This document shows, in pieces, positions 28,459-37,373 of a DNA stretch of 40,047 nucleotides. The DNA comes from Phycisphaeraceae bacterium (lineage in GTDB: Bacteria; Planctomycetota; Phycisphaerae; Phycisphaerales; Phycisphaeraceae): positions 1-40,047 of the forward strand of contig NYZC01000062.1 in the NCBI GenBank assembly GCA_002686995.1, in the 5' to 3' direction. The notes below the pieces were generated by a model that had not been told where the DNA came from, searched no databases, and saw nothing but the letters and a program-made list of their open reading frames with translations. The position numbers were made by a program, and so were the translations under genes. Position 1 is the first letter of the stretch. Every line of letters starts with the position of its first letter.

Positions 28459-28785
28459 ATGGTACAAATCAAAAGGGATTGGCTACGGAATGCCGTAATT
28501 CGAGCAAGGAATACGGCACAACGAAATGAGATCGAGTGCGCGATCGATGATGTGAAGCGCGGGTATGGGAGATCAAAGGGGCGTCTGGATCGAGAAGCGA
28601 TACGGCGCATTTCGATCGTGGGCAAGGTGCCCCGCGGGTTTTTCGAGTGGTTTGAAGAGAGGCGCGGGATCGATTGGAAATACAGGAAAATGCTGGAGAA
28701 TTGCTTCTTTGAGGATCGGTTCGGCGGGACGGCGGCCGACAGGCCCCTGGAGAGGTGCAGGAAATCAGGGATGTCGCGACGCTGA
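28459..28785 (+). CDS. Hypothetical protein
   Basis: 108 aa from ATG 28459, with GAGG 12 bases upstream; ATG 28441 is also possible. Strongly basic and charged (DREAIRRISIVGKVPRGFFE, then WFEERRGIDWKYRKM), no membrane segment or signal peptide. No family recognised. Base composition is lower in GC than the core. It may be a genuine small island gene or a fragment. Confidence 0.45.
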   Translation: MVQIKRDWLRNAVIRARNTAQRNEIECAIDDVKRGYGRSKGRLDREAIRRISIVGKVPRGFFEWFEERRGIDWKYRKMLENCFFEDRFGGTAADRPLERCRKSGMSRR

Positions 28786-28890
28786 CGTACGGCCAACGGT
28801 TATTCATGCTCGATCAAGAGGCGCCACTTGCTCAATCGATCGGCAAACGGGATTATCTAACCGTAACCACATGCCAGAAATCCTGGAATC

Positions 28891-29367
28891 ATGATCATGC
28901 CTGACTTGCACCCCATCAATCGCACACTCTTGACGGTTCTTGAAAATCAAGTCTCGCGGACCACTTTTGCGTTCGAAGGCCTAAACGAAGCCGTTCTCGA
29001 CACACCACCCGGAAACGATTGCAAGTCGATACGTGGCATCATCGTGCACCTGATTCATCTTCGACGATTCCAACTGACGCTTCTTGAGTCACCGTTAGTC
29101 CAGAAAGTCGCCGATCCCCAAGACTCGAGTGTGCTGGCAGATCTCGTTGCGCAACTCGAGAAGGCAACGGTAAACCTGCAAGAGGCCATCAGCATTCATG
29201 ATCCCGACGATTGGTATCGAACACCTGAGATTCCGAGAGAAGGTCCATGGGGTGAAGATCCAACCATCATTCGATTTGTCCGTCCCCTCAACGACTTCAC
29301 CAACCACCTCGGCAGCATCCGAGCGATCCGAAGAATCATGGGCAACCCGGCTGAGAGAACACAGTGA
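28891..29367 (+). CDS. DinB-like four-helix protein
   Basis: 158 aa. The overall pattern is that of the DinB/YfiT superfamily: four long helices with conserved His positions, here GIIVHLIHLRRFQLTLLE (about residues 48-65) and NHLGSIRAIRRIMGNP at the C-terminus (about 138-153). The first metal His is H in IVHLIH; the third is in FTNHLGSIR. DinB-fold proteins are often metal-dependent thiol transferases or of unknown role. ATG 28897 is an alternative start. It is the first of a plus-strand run with the XRE and lipoprotein genes, though the gaps (147 and 37 bases) do not prove an operon. Confidence 0.6.
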   Translation: MIMPDLHPINRTLLTVLENQVSRTTFAFEGLNEAVLDTPPGNDCKSIRGIIVHLIHLRRFQLTLLESPLVQKVADPQDSSVLADLVAQLEKATVNLQEAISIHDPDDWYRTPEIPREGPWGEDPTIIRFVRPLNDFTNHLGSIRAIRRIMGNPAERTQ

Positions 29368-29513
29368 TTTACTGCCTGACTTGAAGGCAATGCCGATACG
29401 GTATTTCGACATCTCTGGCGTTGCGGCATGAAGTTAGGCACGCTTGAATTCAGCGCTCGCTTGCCTGACAATATCCACCAAACTTCCCGGTCAGAAACCC
29501 AAAGGAGCCAATC

Positions 29514-29951
29514 ATGCCCAATCTTGCCGCCGTTATTAAGGACGAGATCCGCCGCCTCGCACGCAAGGAGGCCCGTGCCGAAACGAATCAGTTGAAGAAG
29601 CAGTCGGCCCAATATCGGGCGGCCATCGCTGCGTTGAAGCGCCAGGTTGACCAGCAGGCCAAAGCCTTGGCTTTTCTGGAGAAACAGGAAAGGAAGCGTG
29701 TCGGCCCTGAGCCCTCAAAACCACAGACGAACGGTGCGAGGTTTTCGGCCAGAAGTGTCAGCGCGCATCGACGTCGTCTCGGCCTCTCCCAGGCCGACTA
29801 TGGCATGCTGGTTGGCGTATCCAAACTCACCATCTACAACTGGGAACAGGGGAATTCGCGTCCTCGCGAAGCAGCGCTGAGCTCCCTCGTAGCCCTGCGA
29901 GATATCGGTAAGCGCGAGGCACTCAAGCGACTTGAAATGCTTATTGAATGA
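29514..29951 (+). CDS. XRE-family transcriptional regulator with N-terminal coiled coil
   Basis: 145 aa; AAAGGAG 6 bases before the ATG supports the start. The N-terminal 70 residues are a Lys/Glu/Ala-rich coiled coil (RLARKEARAETNQLKKQSAQ). The C-terminal part is a Cro/CI-type helix-turn-helix: RRRLGLSQADYGMLVGVSKL then TIYNWEQGNSRPR, matching the XRE pattern with the N-W-E-x-G closing helix. It probably binds DNA as an oligomer held by the coiled coil. The target is unknown; likely autoregulation or control of island genes. Confidence 0.85.
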   Translation: MPNLAAVIKDEIRRLARKEARAETNQLKKQSAQYRAAIAALKRQVDQQAKALAFLEKQERKRVGPEPSKPQTNGARFSARSVSAHRRRLGLSQADYGMLVGVSKLTIYNWEQGNSRPREAALSSLVALRDIGKREALKRLEMLIE

Positions 29952-29988
29952 TCCGGGGCACTGGCCGCGTCAAGATCTGGTGGCTTTC

Positions 29989-30422
29989 ATGAGAAACTCA
30001 ATCGGCGTGGCATATCTGACCGCGATCGGTTTACTCGCCGGATGCGGCGGTGACGTCTCAGTCCCTGATCGCGATTCCGTTGATGCGGCGGTGCGCGACT
30101 ATTTCGAACAAAGGACAATGCGGAGGACGGCAAGGCCACGGCTGTCATCGCATCGAAGTACAGCGGGGAAGGCGCCGCTAAAGTGCAGGTACGGTTTCGG
30201 TTCCATTTTGAGAAGCAAGGCATAAGTGGCGAGTGGCTTCACATCGAAAGTTACGTGCTGAGTGAGAAGGCCGTCCACCTCACAGTGATGGGGCTCAGAG
30301 AGGTAGATCGATTCTGCGCGATCGCCGCGGCGTTGGCGGAACGAGCCGTGCTCACTCCTGAGGAGAGGGTCGACCTGGAGAACTATGGCGCGGAGCTGCT
30401 CGCCTCGGGAAAGCTGAAGTGA
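29989..30422 (+). pseudogene. Lipoprotein gene with a frameshift
   Basis: Frame 1 starts at ATG 29989 with a lipoprotein signal (AYLTAIGLLAGCGGD, lipobox LLAGC). It goes off frame near 30111-30116 after AAVRDYFEQ. A second frame picks up at once with DNAEDGKATAVIASKYSGEG and continues through VQVRFRFHFEKQ to ELLASGKLK and a stop at 30420-30422. One inserted or deleted base at the CAAAGGAC stretch restores a single protein of about 144 aa. The second half is an alpha/beta domain with a short C-terminal helix, family unknown. It may be a true pseudogene or a sequencing error; reading both frames as separate genes would be wrong. Confidence 0.7.
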
Positions 30423-30446
30423 CCGCGGCAGGTGTGCACGTGCGGA

Positions 30447-30633
30447 TCATTGCCGCGTCGCATTGATCATCGCAATGATGCCGACCTTGATGGGCGCAGG
30501 CAGCGACGCCCAGGCACCGACAACAAGTTCCAATTCGCTGTTGCCCTCGTCTGCCTGCGCCCCATTTTGCGCCCCGCGAGGCTCAGAACATGCCGTAAGT
30601 CGTTTGCTGTTCTCAACTTGACGACATGCCGAA
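30447..30633 (-). pseudogene. Recombinase C-terminal tail fragment (AWASLP type)
   Basis: Immediately after the tRNA-Leu fragment, on the same strand and in an open frame, the sequence encodes about 60 residues ending at 30447. They include RGAQNGAQADEG and the tail ELVVGAWASLPAPIKVGIIA. It resembles the tail at 38507-38699 (RLVAAWPELPSDVRSVIM), sharing the pattern V-x-AW-x-x-LP-x-x-(I/V)-(K/R)-x-x-I. Such tails end some planctomycete tyrosine recombinases (my recollection, not checked). No catalytic domain is attached here. Confidence 0.6.
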
Positions 30634-30677
30634 ACGGATTTTGAATCCGTCGCGTCTGCCAATTCCGCCACACCGCC
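30634..30677 (-). pseudogene. 5' fragment of tRNA-Leu(CAA)
   Basis: On minus: acceptor strand GGCGGTG (30677-30671), TG, D-arm GCGGAATTGGCAGACGC, then anticodon arm ACGGA-TTCAAAA-TCCGT with anticodon CAA (30643-30641). The variable arm, T arm and 3' acceptor half are absent; no CACCGCC is found nearby. It cannot be a functional tRNA. It is a 44-base scar of an integration or excision event. Confidence 0.85.
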
Positions 30678-30686
30678 ACTTCCAAA

Positions 30687-30705
30687 CCCCTTGTAAATCA
30701 AGGGG
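30687..30705. repeat. Hairpin beside the tRNA-Leu fragment
   Basis: CCCCTTG (30687-30693) pairs with CAAGGGG (30699-30705) around TAAAT. It matches the hairpin next to tRNA-Ser (22855-22871) at 15 of 17 bases. On the coding strand of the recombinase tail the order is hairpin, tRNA segment, tail. Confidence 0.8.
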
Positions 30706-30727
30706 GAGGGCGACAAGCAGCCTCCGA

Positions 30728-31495
30728 TCAACCTCTGATCTTGCCCTCCTTTTTCCAGTCCGCATGCAAGTTCTTCAGGTACGCGTCGCGGGCTTCAACG
30801 TCTTCTTTGACACGATCGGAATAGTAAATGAGACCAAGTGCGCGGCGGTGCCGGCGGCTGCTGTTCGCGTCGGCGCGGTGGATGGTGAGGCAATGGTGAG
30901 CCAACAGGTCACCCGGTTCGGCGACAACGGCCACTTCCCGCGCCTCATCATCGGGTCCGTAATCGCTGACGCCCTGTGAGAATCCGAGCACGTCCGTCCG
31001 TACGTGCGGCCGCAGGCCAAGGTGATGCGAGCTGGCGACATAACGGATGCAGCCGTTTTCCTTATCAATGCGATCCAGCGCAACCCACAGCGTCACTGCC
31101 TCCTTGGGCGCGATCTTGAAGTAGTAGCCGTCTTGATGCGGTGGTGTGGCGCGGGACGCGCCGGGGGGTTTGTCAAACCATTCAAGCTCAATGCCGCGGG
31201 CCGAGCGGCCGAATAGTGTTTCGGCGATTCTGATCGCCGGTCCCTCGTTGAGGAACTGCCGCAAGGCTTCATCGTAATGTGCGATATAGGCGATCTGCTT
31301 GAGCGTGTCTGGCCGCGCGGTGTCCTCGTACATCACGAAGGCCGGCGGAACATGGGGCGCGACCTGCATGACGTAGCGATCGATCTCATCCACGATCCTC
31401 TTGACCTGCGTCGCATCAAAGAACTCGCGCACCACGACGAATCCATCACGATCAAACGCGGTCTTGAGATTCGCTGCAAACGAGGTGTTGCTCAT
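30728..31495 (-). CDS. Phytanoyl-CoA dioxygenase (PhyH) family protein
   Basis: 255 aa from ATG 31495. It is a member of the Fe(II)/2-oxoglutarate-dependent oxygenase superfamily: the iron ligands H120 and D122 in TPPHQDGYYF, the distal His about 206 in LTIHRADANSS, and the 2-oxoglutarate Arg about 218 in SRRHRRALGLIYY are all present. Predicted cytoplasmic. The substrate is unknown; PhyH proteins in bacteria hydroxylate lipids, amino acids and secondary metabolites. It is about 50 bases from the tRNA-Leu scar and 175 from the next gene upstream, on the same strand. Confidence 0.9.
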   Translation of the reverse strand: MSNTSFAANLKTAFDRDGFVVVREFFDATQVKRIVDEIDRYVMQVAPHVPPAFVMYEDTARPDTLKQIAYIAHYDEALRQFLNEGPAIRIAETLFGRSARGIELEWFDKPPGASRATPPHQDGYYFKIAPKEAVTLWVALDRIDKENGCIRYVASSHHLGLRPHVRTDVLGFSQGVSDYGPDDEAREVAVVAEPGDLLAHHCLTIHRADANSSRRHRRALGLIYYSDRVKEDVEARDAYLKNLHADWKKEGKIRG

Positions 31496-31670
31496 GCCGG
31501 TCTTCTTATTATCAGCGATCGAAGCTTTGCTCAAATGCATAGCTACTAAATAAGTGCGCCCACGTCAATCCCATACATCGGAGTCGGCACGTGCCCTTCC
31601 TGAAACGTCGCTCGATTGCCCGCGTTAACCTTTGTCAATAAGAGGACGCCTAGAATCGCACGCCGCACCT

Positions 31671-33287
31671 TCAGTCGTACGACGGCACAAAGTGGGTGTG
31701 CCGGATCCGCGGCGTGAACGAGTACAGTTTCGCCTTGTTCAGGTGGAAGCGCAACTTGATCGGACGGGCCTGGAGCAGGTGACAGTCCGGGTTATCGTTC
31801 CATTGCAGGACGTGGCGGACGCTGTCGGTGGTGATCGGCGCGCAGTCTTGCCGGGCGAAGCCTTCGATGACGTCGCCGTTCGGATCGACCGCCTCCACCC
31901 GGATGGATCCCCCGGAAGCGTCGGCGTTGACTTCGATCTGATCACCGATGAACAGGAGCGTCCTGGTGGTCAGCGTTCCCTGGCCCTCAACGGACACGAA
32001 CCCGTCGAGGCGGAGCGTCGCCAGCCCGACGCCTTTGGTCGGAGCAACGGCATCGGGGTCAAGTTTCGGTGGATCGCCCGCGTGCGTCCACCAGTTCCGC
32101 CCGTTCTGGGCTATGTAGTAGAAGAAGATCCGGTCTCCCACCACGATCGGGTCAGGGGTGAAGTAGGGCGAGACGGTACCCCAGTCCCAGTCGACGCTCT
32201 TGCGCCCGTAAGGAACAAACGCGGCACCCAGGGCAATCTGCTTCCAGTCCTTGTCCTGACTCAGCTCTCGCTGCGGGATCGCCCCGTGCCTGCCGACCCG
32301 GCTCCAGGTCACGCCGTTGCGGCTGAAGGCCAGGTGCAGGTTCTTTCGATCCACCCAGGGTTTGCCTTCCGGCGGCTCCGCGAGGGTCTCGCTGTGGTAG
32401 GCTGCGATCAACCCCACGGTCACGCCTTCGTAGGGCATGGGCGCCATCTGATAGAAGACGGTTGACAGGGGCTGGTCGAGCCGGGTGCGATTGATGACAC
32501 GGACCTTGGGTGACCAGTGAAGAAAGTCCTCGCTCTCGATCCGATCCACGAGGCGGCTGTTCGGGGGACCGTAGCGGATGATGGCGACGTACCGTCCTCG
32601 CCTCGGATCCCAGTAGGGGCATATCTGCGTGTCGCTGAACGGGATCAGCGCAACGGGATCCGATGCGCGCCAGTGAATACCGTCGTGCGAAAATGCGGCA
32701 CTGGTGAGCCAGGAGCGGGGTGTTCCATCGGGGGCGGCGCTGAAGAGCATCTTGTAGCGCCGGGCCGGATCCCGTTCCACCGGATCCTTCATGATGCCGG
32801 CGCTCTGAAAACCTTTGATATCGGGCGTGTCCACGGCGTTGGTGCCTTCGTCTTCGTTGACGATCGGTTTGATCCAGTGCAGCCCGTCCTTCGAGGTGGC
32901 GTAACAGAGCACCTGCTCGCTGGGACGCGCATCGGCGATCCAGAATCCGTACCACATCTTGAAGATGCCTTCGTCGGCGTCGTAGAGCACGGTGCCGTAG
33001 CCCGGACCGGAGTCTTCCCACGCCTTGTCTTTGATCAGCAGCGGGTTGCGGGCGTGCTTGGTGGGCTGGTTGAGCCGCTTGTTCACCCCATCGAGCTGCC
33101 CGATGATGTGGTTGTCAATGAAGAGTTGTTTGCCATTGAGGATGATTGCGTCGTCGAGAATCTCGTCATGGAGGTCCTTGAAGAGCCCCGGTGGTGCTTT
33201 CAGGGCTCCGGCGAAGGTCACGTCGCTGCTGATCAGGACCAAGCCGCCCGCCAGGAACAGTGCCTTCGCATTCATCATGAGTCTCAT
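31671..33287 (-). CDS. Secreted GH32/43-like five-bladed propeller protein
   Basis: 538 aa from ATG 33287 with AAAGG close upstream. A signal peptide (MMNAKALFLAGGLVLISSDV, cleavage near TFAGA) is followed by repeated propeller-blade motifs: FIDNHIIGQLDGVNKRL, GTVLYDADEGIFKMWYGFWI, YATSKDGLHWIKP, SHDGIHWRASDP and SRNGVTWSRVGRHG. This is typical of a widespread planctomycete family related to GH32/GH43 propellers. The acidic residues in FIDN and DADEG resemble catalytic positions, but enzymatic activity is not proven. It is probably a carbohydrate-active or carbohydrate-binding exported protein. An IS relic lies directly upstream. Confidence 0.75.
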   Translation of the reverse strand: MRLMMNAKALFLAGGLVLISSDVTFAGALKAPPGLFKDLHDEILDDAIILNGKQLFIDNHIIGQLDGVNKRLNQPTKHARNPLLIKDKAWEDSGPGYGTVLYDADEGIFKMWYGFWIADARPSEQVLCYATSKDGLHWIKPIVNEDEGTNAVDTPDIKGFQSAGIMKDPVERDPARRYKMLFSAAPDGTPRSWLTSAAFSHDGIHWRASDPVALIPFSDTQICPYWDPRRGRYVAIIRYGPPNSRLVDRIESEDFLHWSPKVRVINRTRLDQPLSTVFYQMAPMPYEGVTVGLIAAYHSETLAEPPEGKPWVDRKNLHLAFSRNGVTWSRVGRHGAIPQRELSQDKDWKQIALGAAFVPYGRKSVDWDWGTVSPYFTPDPIVVGDRIFFYYIAQNGRNWWTHAGDPPKLDPDAVAPTKGVGLATLRLDGFVSVEGQGTLTTRTLLFIGDQIEVNADASGGSIRVEAVDPNGDVIEGFARQDCAPITTDSVRHVLQWNDNPDCHLLQARPIKLRFHLNKAKLYSFTPRIRHTHFVPSYD

Positions 33288-33434
33288 AGTCGCGACCTTT
33301 CGATCATATGACTCTCGCTTCGCGGACCTTCGGTTGCCCATTGAACTCTGCCGGCCACGACCATTTACTCCAACCAGCCACCCAGTCCGAGAATCGTAAC
33401 GGCCTTCGATTTCCGTAGCATCTCGACGATGCCC

Positions 33435-33903
33435 TCACATGTCGAGAATGAGCTTGCGGATCGGCCGGCGCTGCCGGAGCAGGTCCACCTATTGGCCGGG
33501 CATATTCATCAACGCGGCGAGGTTGTCAGGATGGACCAGCACGTCGGTCTCGAATCGCGACACCTGGCTGGTCGAAGCCGCCCGCCGGTCGGCAGCGCGT
33601 CCGCCCACCACGTGACGCATGACCGGGTCGACGCTCAATCGCTGCGCGTCGTTGACATCTTCGTAACCGGTCAGACGGCTGTAGATGGACTAACGCGGCA
33701 GAGCCGTCATGCTGTGTTGGATGTTGCCGCCGGTGCGAAAGTCGAACAATCCCATGGCCCCCCGATGCGGTCAGCCCCGCCGCATCGTCCAGGTCACGGT
33801 AGGGGAACAGGCCCGCATCCGAACTGACCCGCGCTCCGTGAAACGCAAGCATGATGGTGCGGTCAAAACTAACCCACAAGGCGTCCTTGCCTGCTTCACC
33901 CAT
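33435..33903 (-). pseudogene. IS1380-family transposase relic
   Basis: From 33903 the minus strand encodes VSFDRTIMLAFHGARVSSDA then GLFPYRDLDDAAGLT, an IS1380 transposase N-terminus. It then shifts frame near GGG-GGCC to MGLFDFRTGGNIQHS. After an in-frame stop it continues SIYSRLTGYEDVNDAQRLS, DPVMRHVVGGRA and SQVSRFETDVLV; further stops follow at about 33501 and 33435. At least one frameshift and three stops are present, and the C-terminal two thirds are gone. Terminal inverted repeats were not found. It is a dead insertion sequence fragment. Confidence 0.85.
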
Positions 33904-34018
33904 TGGGTGCCGTCCTTATCCATGGGATGCTCGTTAGAATGTACGGTATTCTACTGGGTGAACGTTGTGAGTGCTGAGAAGAGACTTATCTCCATATGGG
34001 AAATTCGGGATCAATATC

Positions 34019-34774
34019 ATGATGTATGATTCTCGGTTCGATTTTGCGTTTATCACTGATCCGCAGATCGGTATGAATAGCCCCTCAGGTCTCGACGGTG
34101 CCGATTCAGACCGTAAGCGCCTCGAAGACGCCATTCGTTACGTCAATGAGAACGATATCGATTTTGTGATCTTTGGCGGTGATCAAATCAATGATCCAGA
34201 ATCGACGGAGCAATTGGAAGTATTTCAGCAGTGCTTGACCCAACTCACAGTGCCATACTACGGCGTGGCGGGCAATCATGACCAGATTGATCCGAGTGAT
34301 GGACCGTCTCCATATCTTCAACAAGTTGGGATGCGACGTTTTGCCTTTTCGCACAAGCAAGCGTATTTCATGGGCCTTGACGCCACATGCTGGCGTGGTG
34401 ATTACGGCATCGATCTCCAACAAAATGAATCGAAACGGTTCGAATCAATGATCTTACAGGCTGACGCTGCGTGTGCGCATCGCTTTCTGTTCATGCACTG
34501 GCCGCTGATCGTGAAACATCCCGATGAAGAAGATACCTACTGGAATATGCCAAATCGGCGAGAGATTCTTGCTTCCCTGAAGAAGCATCGGATCTCCTGC
34601 GTGATCTGCGGCCATTGGCACCAGGACATCGATGCTGATTGGGAAGGTATGCGTCTCGTCGGCAGCATTGGTACATCCAGACCGATTCAGTATCCCGAAG
34701 AGCCGGCCTTCAAGGTCTTCACTGTATTCGACGGCGGATGGCTTGCGCGGCGTGTATCGGTCAGCCAACGTTAA
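34019..34774 (+). CDS. Calcineurin-like metallophosphoesterase
   Basis: 251 aa from ATG 34019 (ATG ATG; a longer frame upstream is unlikely). All metal motifs are present in order: DPQIG (motif 1, D-x-Q rather than D-x-H, as in the CPPED1-like branch), GGDQIND, GNHDQ, MHWPL and GHWHQD. No signal peptide, so probably cytoplasmic, acting on a phosphomonoester or diester. The gene is clearly AT-richer than the neighbours, unlike the core genome, which supports recent transfer. It stands alone between the IS relic and a broken secreted-protein gene. Confidence 0.9.
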   Translation: MMYDSRFDFAFITDPQIGMNSPSGLDGADSDRKRLEDAIRYVNENDIDFVIFGGDQINDPESTEQLEVFQQCLTQLTVPYYGVAGNHDQIDPSDGPSPYLQQVGMRRFAFSHKQAYFMGLDATCWRGDYGIDLQQNESKRFESMILQADAACAHRFLFMHWPLIVKHPDEEDTYWNMPNRREILASLKKHRISCVICGHWHQDIDADWEGMRLVGSIGTSRPIQYPEEPAFKVFTVFDGGWLARRVSVSQR

Positions 34775-34872
34775 CTTACACCACCTTGTAGCTGCTTCTC
34801 CTCCCGTCCCTGACCTTCTCCTTCTTCAGCTTTCTATCCTTCGTCAGCCCTCACATACAATACACATCCTCC

Positions 34873-37373
34873 ATGAAGACGAAGAGGTTGAACGCCTGCC
34901 CCATCACCTGCGCCAAGCTGCTGGCTGTGGCTCTGGTCTACTGCGGATTGGGCGTGTCCTACGGCCTTGGACCGACGGATTCGTACACCTACGGTTTCTG
35001 GCTGGGCAACCCGAGGCTTGTCGACTCCGCTGACGATTATTGCTTCGCTGTCCAGACGGATCGATACGGCCTTCTGATCAACGTGGGTGAGGCCCGGATC
35101 GAGCGGCTCGGGGTCACCAGGCCCGATATCACACAGCGGCAGGCCTTGCGCTCAGGAAGCGACTCGATCAGCGCGCTGCCCGACGTCGTGCCGTCGTCCT
35201 GGCTTGAACACGCGGGCCGTCGTTACCGAATGATCACGCGGCGCGTCGAGCCGGTGCGGCCCGATCGATACCTGTCGAGCATTTTCGAATCGTGAACATC
35301 GGTTTCATCGACGAAGATGGGCGGGCCCTCGACGGCATTGCGGGCGAGTTGGAGTTCGCCTGCTGGCCGGATTTCGTGGTGGTCTCGCTGCACCTGCGAC
35401 TGCAGGCCGACGCCGACGCGGGCCGTCCGCAGTCGCCGCTTCGTGTCGGCCTCACGCTTCCGGCCGGCAAGCAAGCCGTGCCGTCGGTCCTTACCCCGGA
35501 GGGCACTTGGTCTCCTGCCGAGGAAGGCAAACTTGCGGGGTCGGCCGCGGTGGTCGTTCCACGTGCCGAAGCCAATCCAGGGATCGGGCTGGTCTTTTCT
35601 CTGGACAGCAATTGGGACGATTGGCGGTTGCAGCGCAGTGGACCGGGCGACGTGGAGCTATCGCGCGACTTCGGCTTGCGTTCGGCGTTCGACGATTTGA
35701 CGGTCGCCTTTCTGCTGATCCCCGCGGACGGCGATCCACGGCCGACCGTGGCAGGGATCGCCAACGAGTTTCGCCACGATACGATCCGTCTCGACGCGAC
35801 CGTTTCCGAAAGCGACCGTTCCCTGCCGGTGCGATTCGACCCCGGTCTCTGGGCGCACGTCGTCTCACTTGACATGTCAAGCAACCGGTGGGACATGGAT
35901 CGGGTTCAGGTCTCGATCCGCAATGCAGACTCCGTCGCGCATCGGCCGCGAGTGATCTTTGAGAAGAACTACAACCACTTCCAGAAGCGTCACGCCACCT
36001 CGGGCATCGTCGGGTTCGGCTCTCTGCTCGTCGATCCGCGCACCGGCGACCCCCTGGGCTTTCCCGTTCAGCTATCCAAGAACTGGCACATTCCACGCCA
36101 GTGGACGAACGCGATCACCGTCTTGCAGCTTGAACCCAACGAGAAGTCGCGATTCGAGTATCAACGACCCAACGCGGTATGGGCGGATGTCCCCTGCGTC
36201 TCGCACGCACAACTGAGCCTGATCGGCTGGGGTGGCTACGGGCAATGGGACCAGGTTGCGGTTGGAAACTTCGGCGAGCAGATCTGCTACGACCCCTATC
36301 TCAACCTGAGACGGTCCTTCGTCAATGACATCCGCCCCATCCTCGTCTGGGGGATCGGCTCGACCCCGGGCGAAAAATGGGGGTGGACGGAGAACGTCGG
36401 GGGCGCCGAATTCCTTGTCCTGGAGACCGCGGAAAGCCGCAAGCGGGAATCGGCGTACGTCCAGCTTCGACAGAAGCTTCACGACGGCGCGAGCGGCGAT
36501 CTGCCACAGATCGTCACCGCGCCCGAGGTGCTGCCTCGGACCCAGAAAACGCTGTATCACAAAGTCGGTCCGGTGCTCAGCGAGGTGACGTACGCCGGCA
36601 GCTACAGCGAGGACGCTGTCGACACCGCGGTCACCGTGCACTCGTTTCGGAGCAACGACTACTTCCGCGCCATCTTTCACATCCGGTACGACGTGCGCGA
36701 AGATCTTGAATTCGAGCGGCTGACCTTATTCCAACTCGGCGCAGATCGTTACAACGACAACCTGTTCGAACGCATGGCCCATGGGAACGCCGAATCCATC
36801 ATCGAAGAGTGGCAACCGCCGATGGGCGAAGGCGGATACAGTCGTCGCGCTCGTCCGATACGAGGCGATCACCCCTGGTTCGCACTGCTGGGCGCCAAGC
36901 CTGAGCGTGAAAACTTCGGAACTTCCGTCTGGCCCAATCGCGCCCTGATCATCCATGACTGGCAGGCGCGCCTGGGCGGCCAGACGCAGTCCAGCCCGCA
37001 TTACTCCGTGCGCGCGACCCACGACGGCATGCCCAGCGCTGCGGTGGAGCTGTCGCCTCCGCCCGGTCTGGAACGATTGCGACGCGGTGATTTTGTCGAG
37101 GCCTGGATCGAGCTGGCGATTCTTCCCAGGCACGCGGACGATTACTACGGGCCGAACAAGACCTTCAAGCGCCTGCTGGTGCATTTAGGTGGTATGATCC
37201 TCGAGCAGATTACTCGGCGCATTGGAGGGGAATGGCGTAAACGCCCAAATGCGTGGCCACGGGCCTTTCGATTCCTGGTGGGACTCTGCCGTGTATCGGG
37301 CTGTTCAGTACTTCCGGTTGACCGGAAGGAACCTGCCACACGAGCGTGCTTGAGCCACCTCCGTCCATATTGA
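34873..37373 (+). pseudogene. Large secreted protein gene, frameshifted and 3'-chimeric
   Basis: Frame 1 (34873-35295, 140 aa) starts with a hydrophobic leader (CAKLLAVALVYCGLGVSYGL) and a beta-rich domain, stopping after RYLSSIFES. Frame 2 begins at 35292 (GTG overlapping the stop) with NIGFIDEDGRALDG and continues for 693 aa. The sense across the joint suggests one protein broken by a small deletion. The last part of frame 2 (from about 37190, LVHLGGMILEQITRRI onward) is merely the antisense of the next gene, so the true 3' end is lost. The body has beta-sandwich character with motifs such as IFEKNYNHFQKRH. Family unknown; probably a polysaccharide-related exported protein. Confidence 0.65.

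Noticed and set aside
30447..30731. Possible tRNA-Leu with a group I intron in the anticodon region
   Set aside because: No 3' half with CACCGCC acceptor strand or T arm is found downstream, and the following sequence is an open frame with a recombinase-like tail.
33429..33827. 132-aa plus ORF
   Set aside because: Antisense of the IS1380 relic, which explains the region much better.
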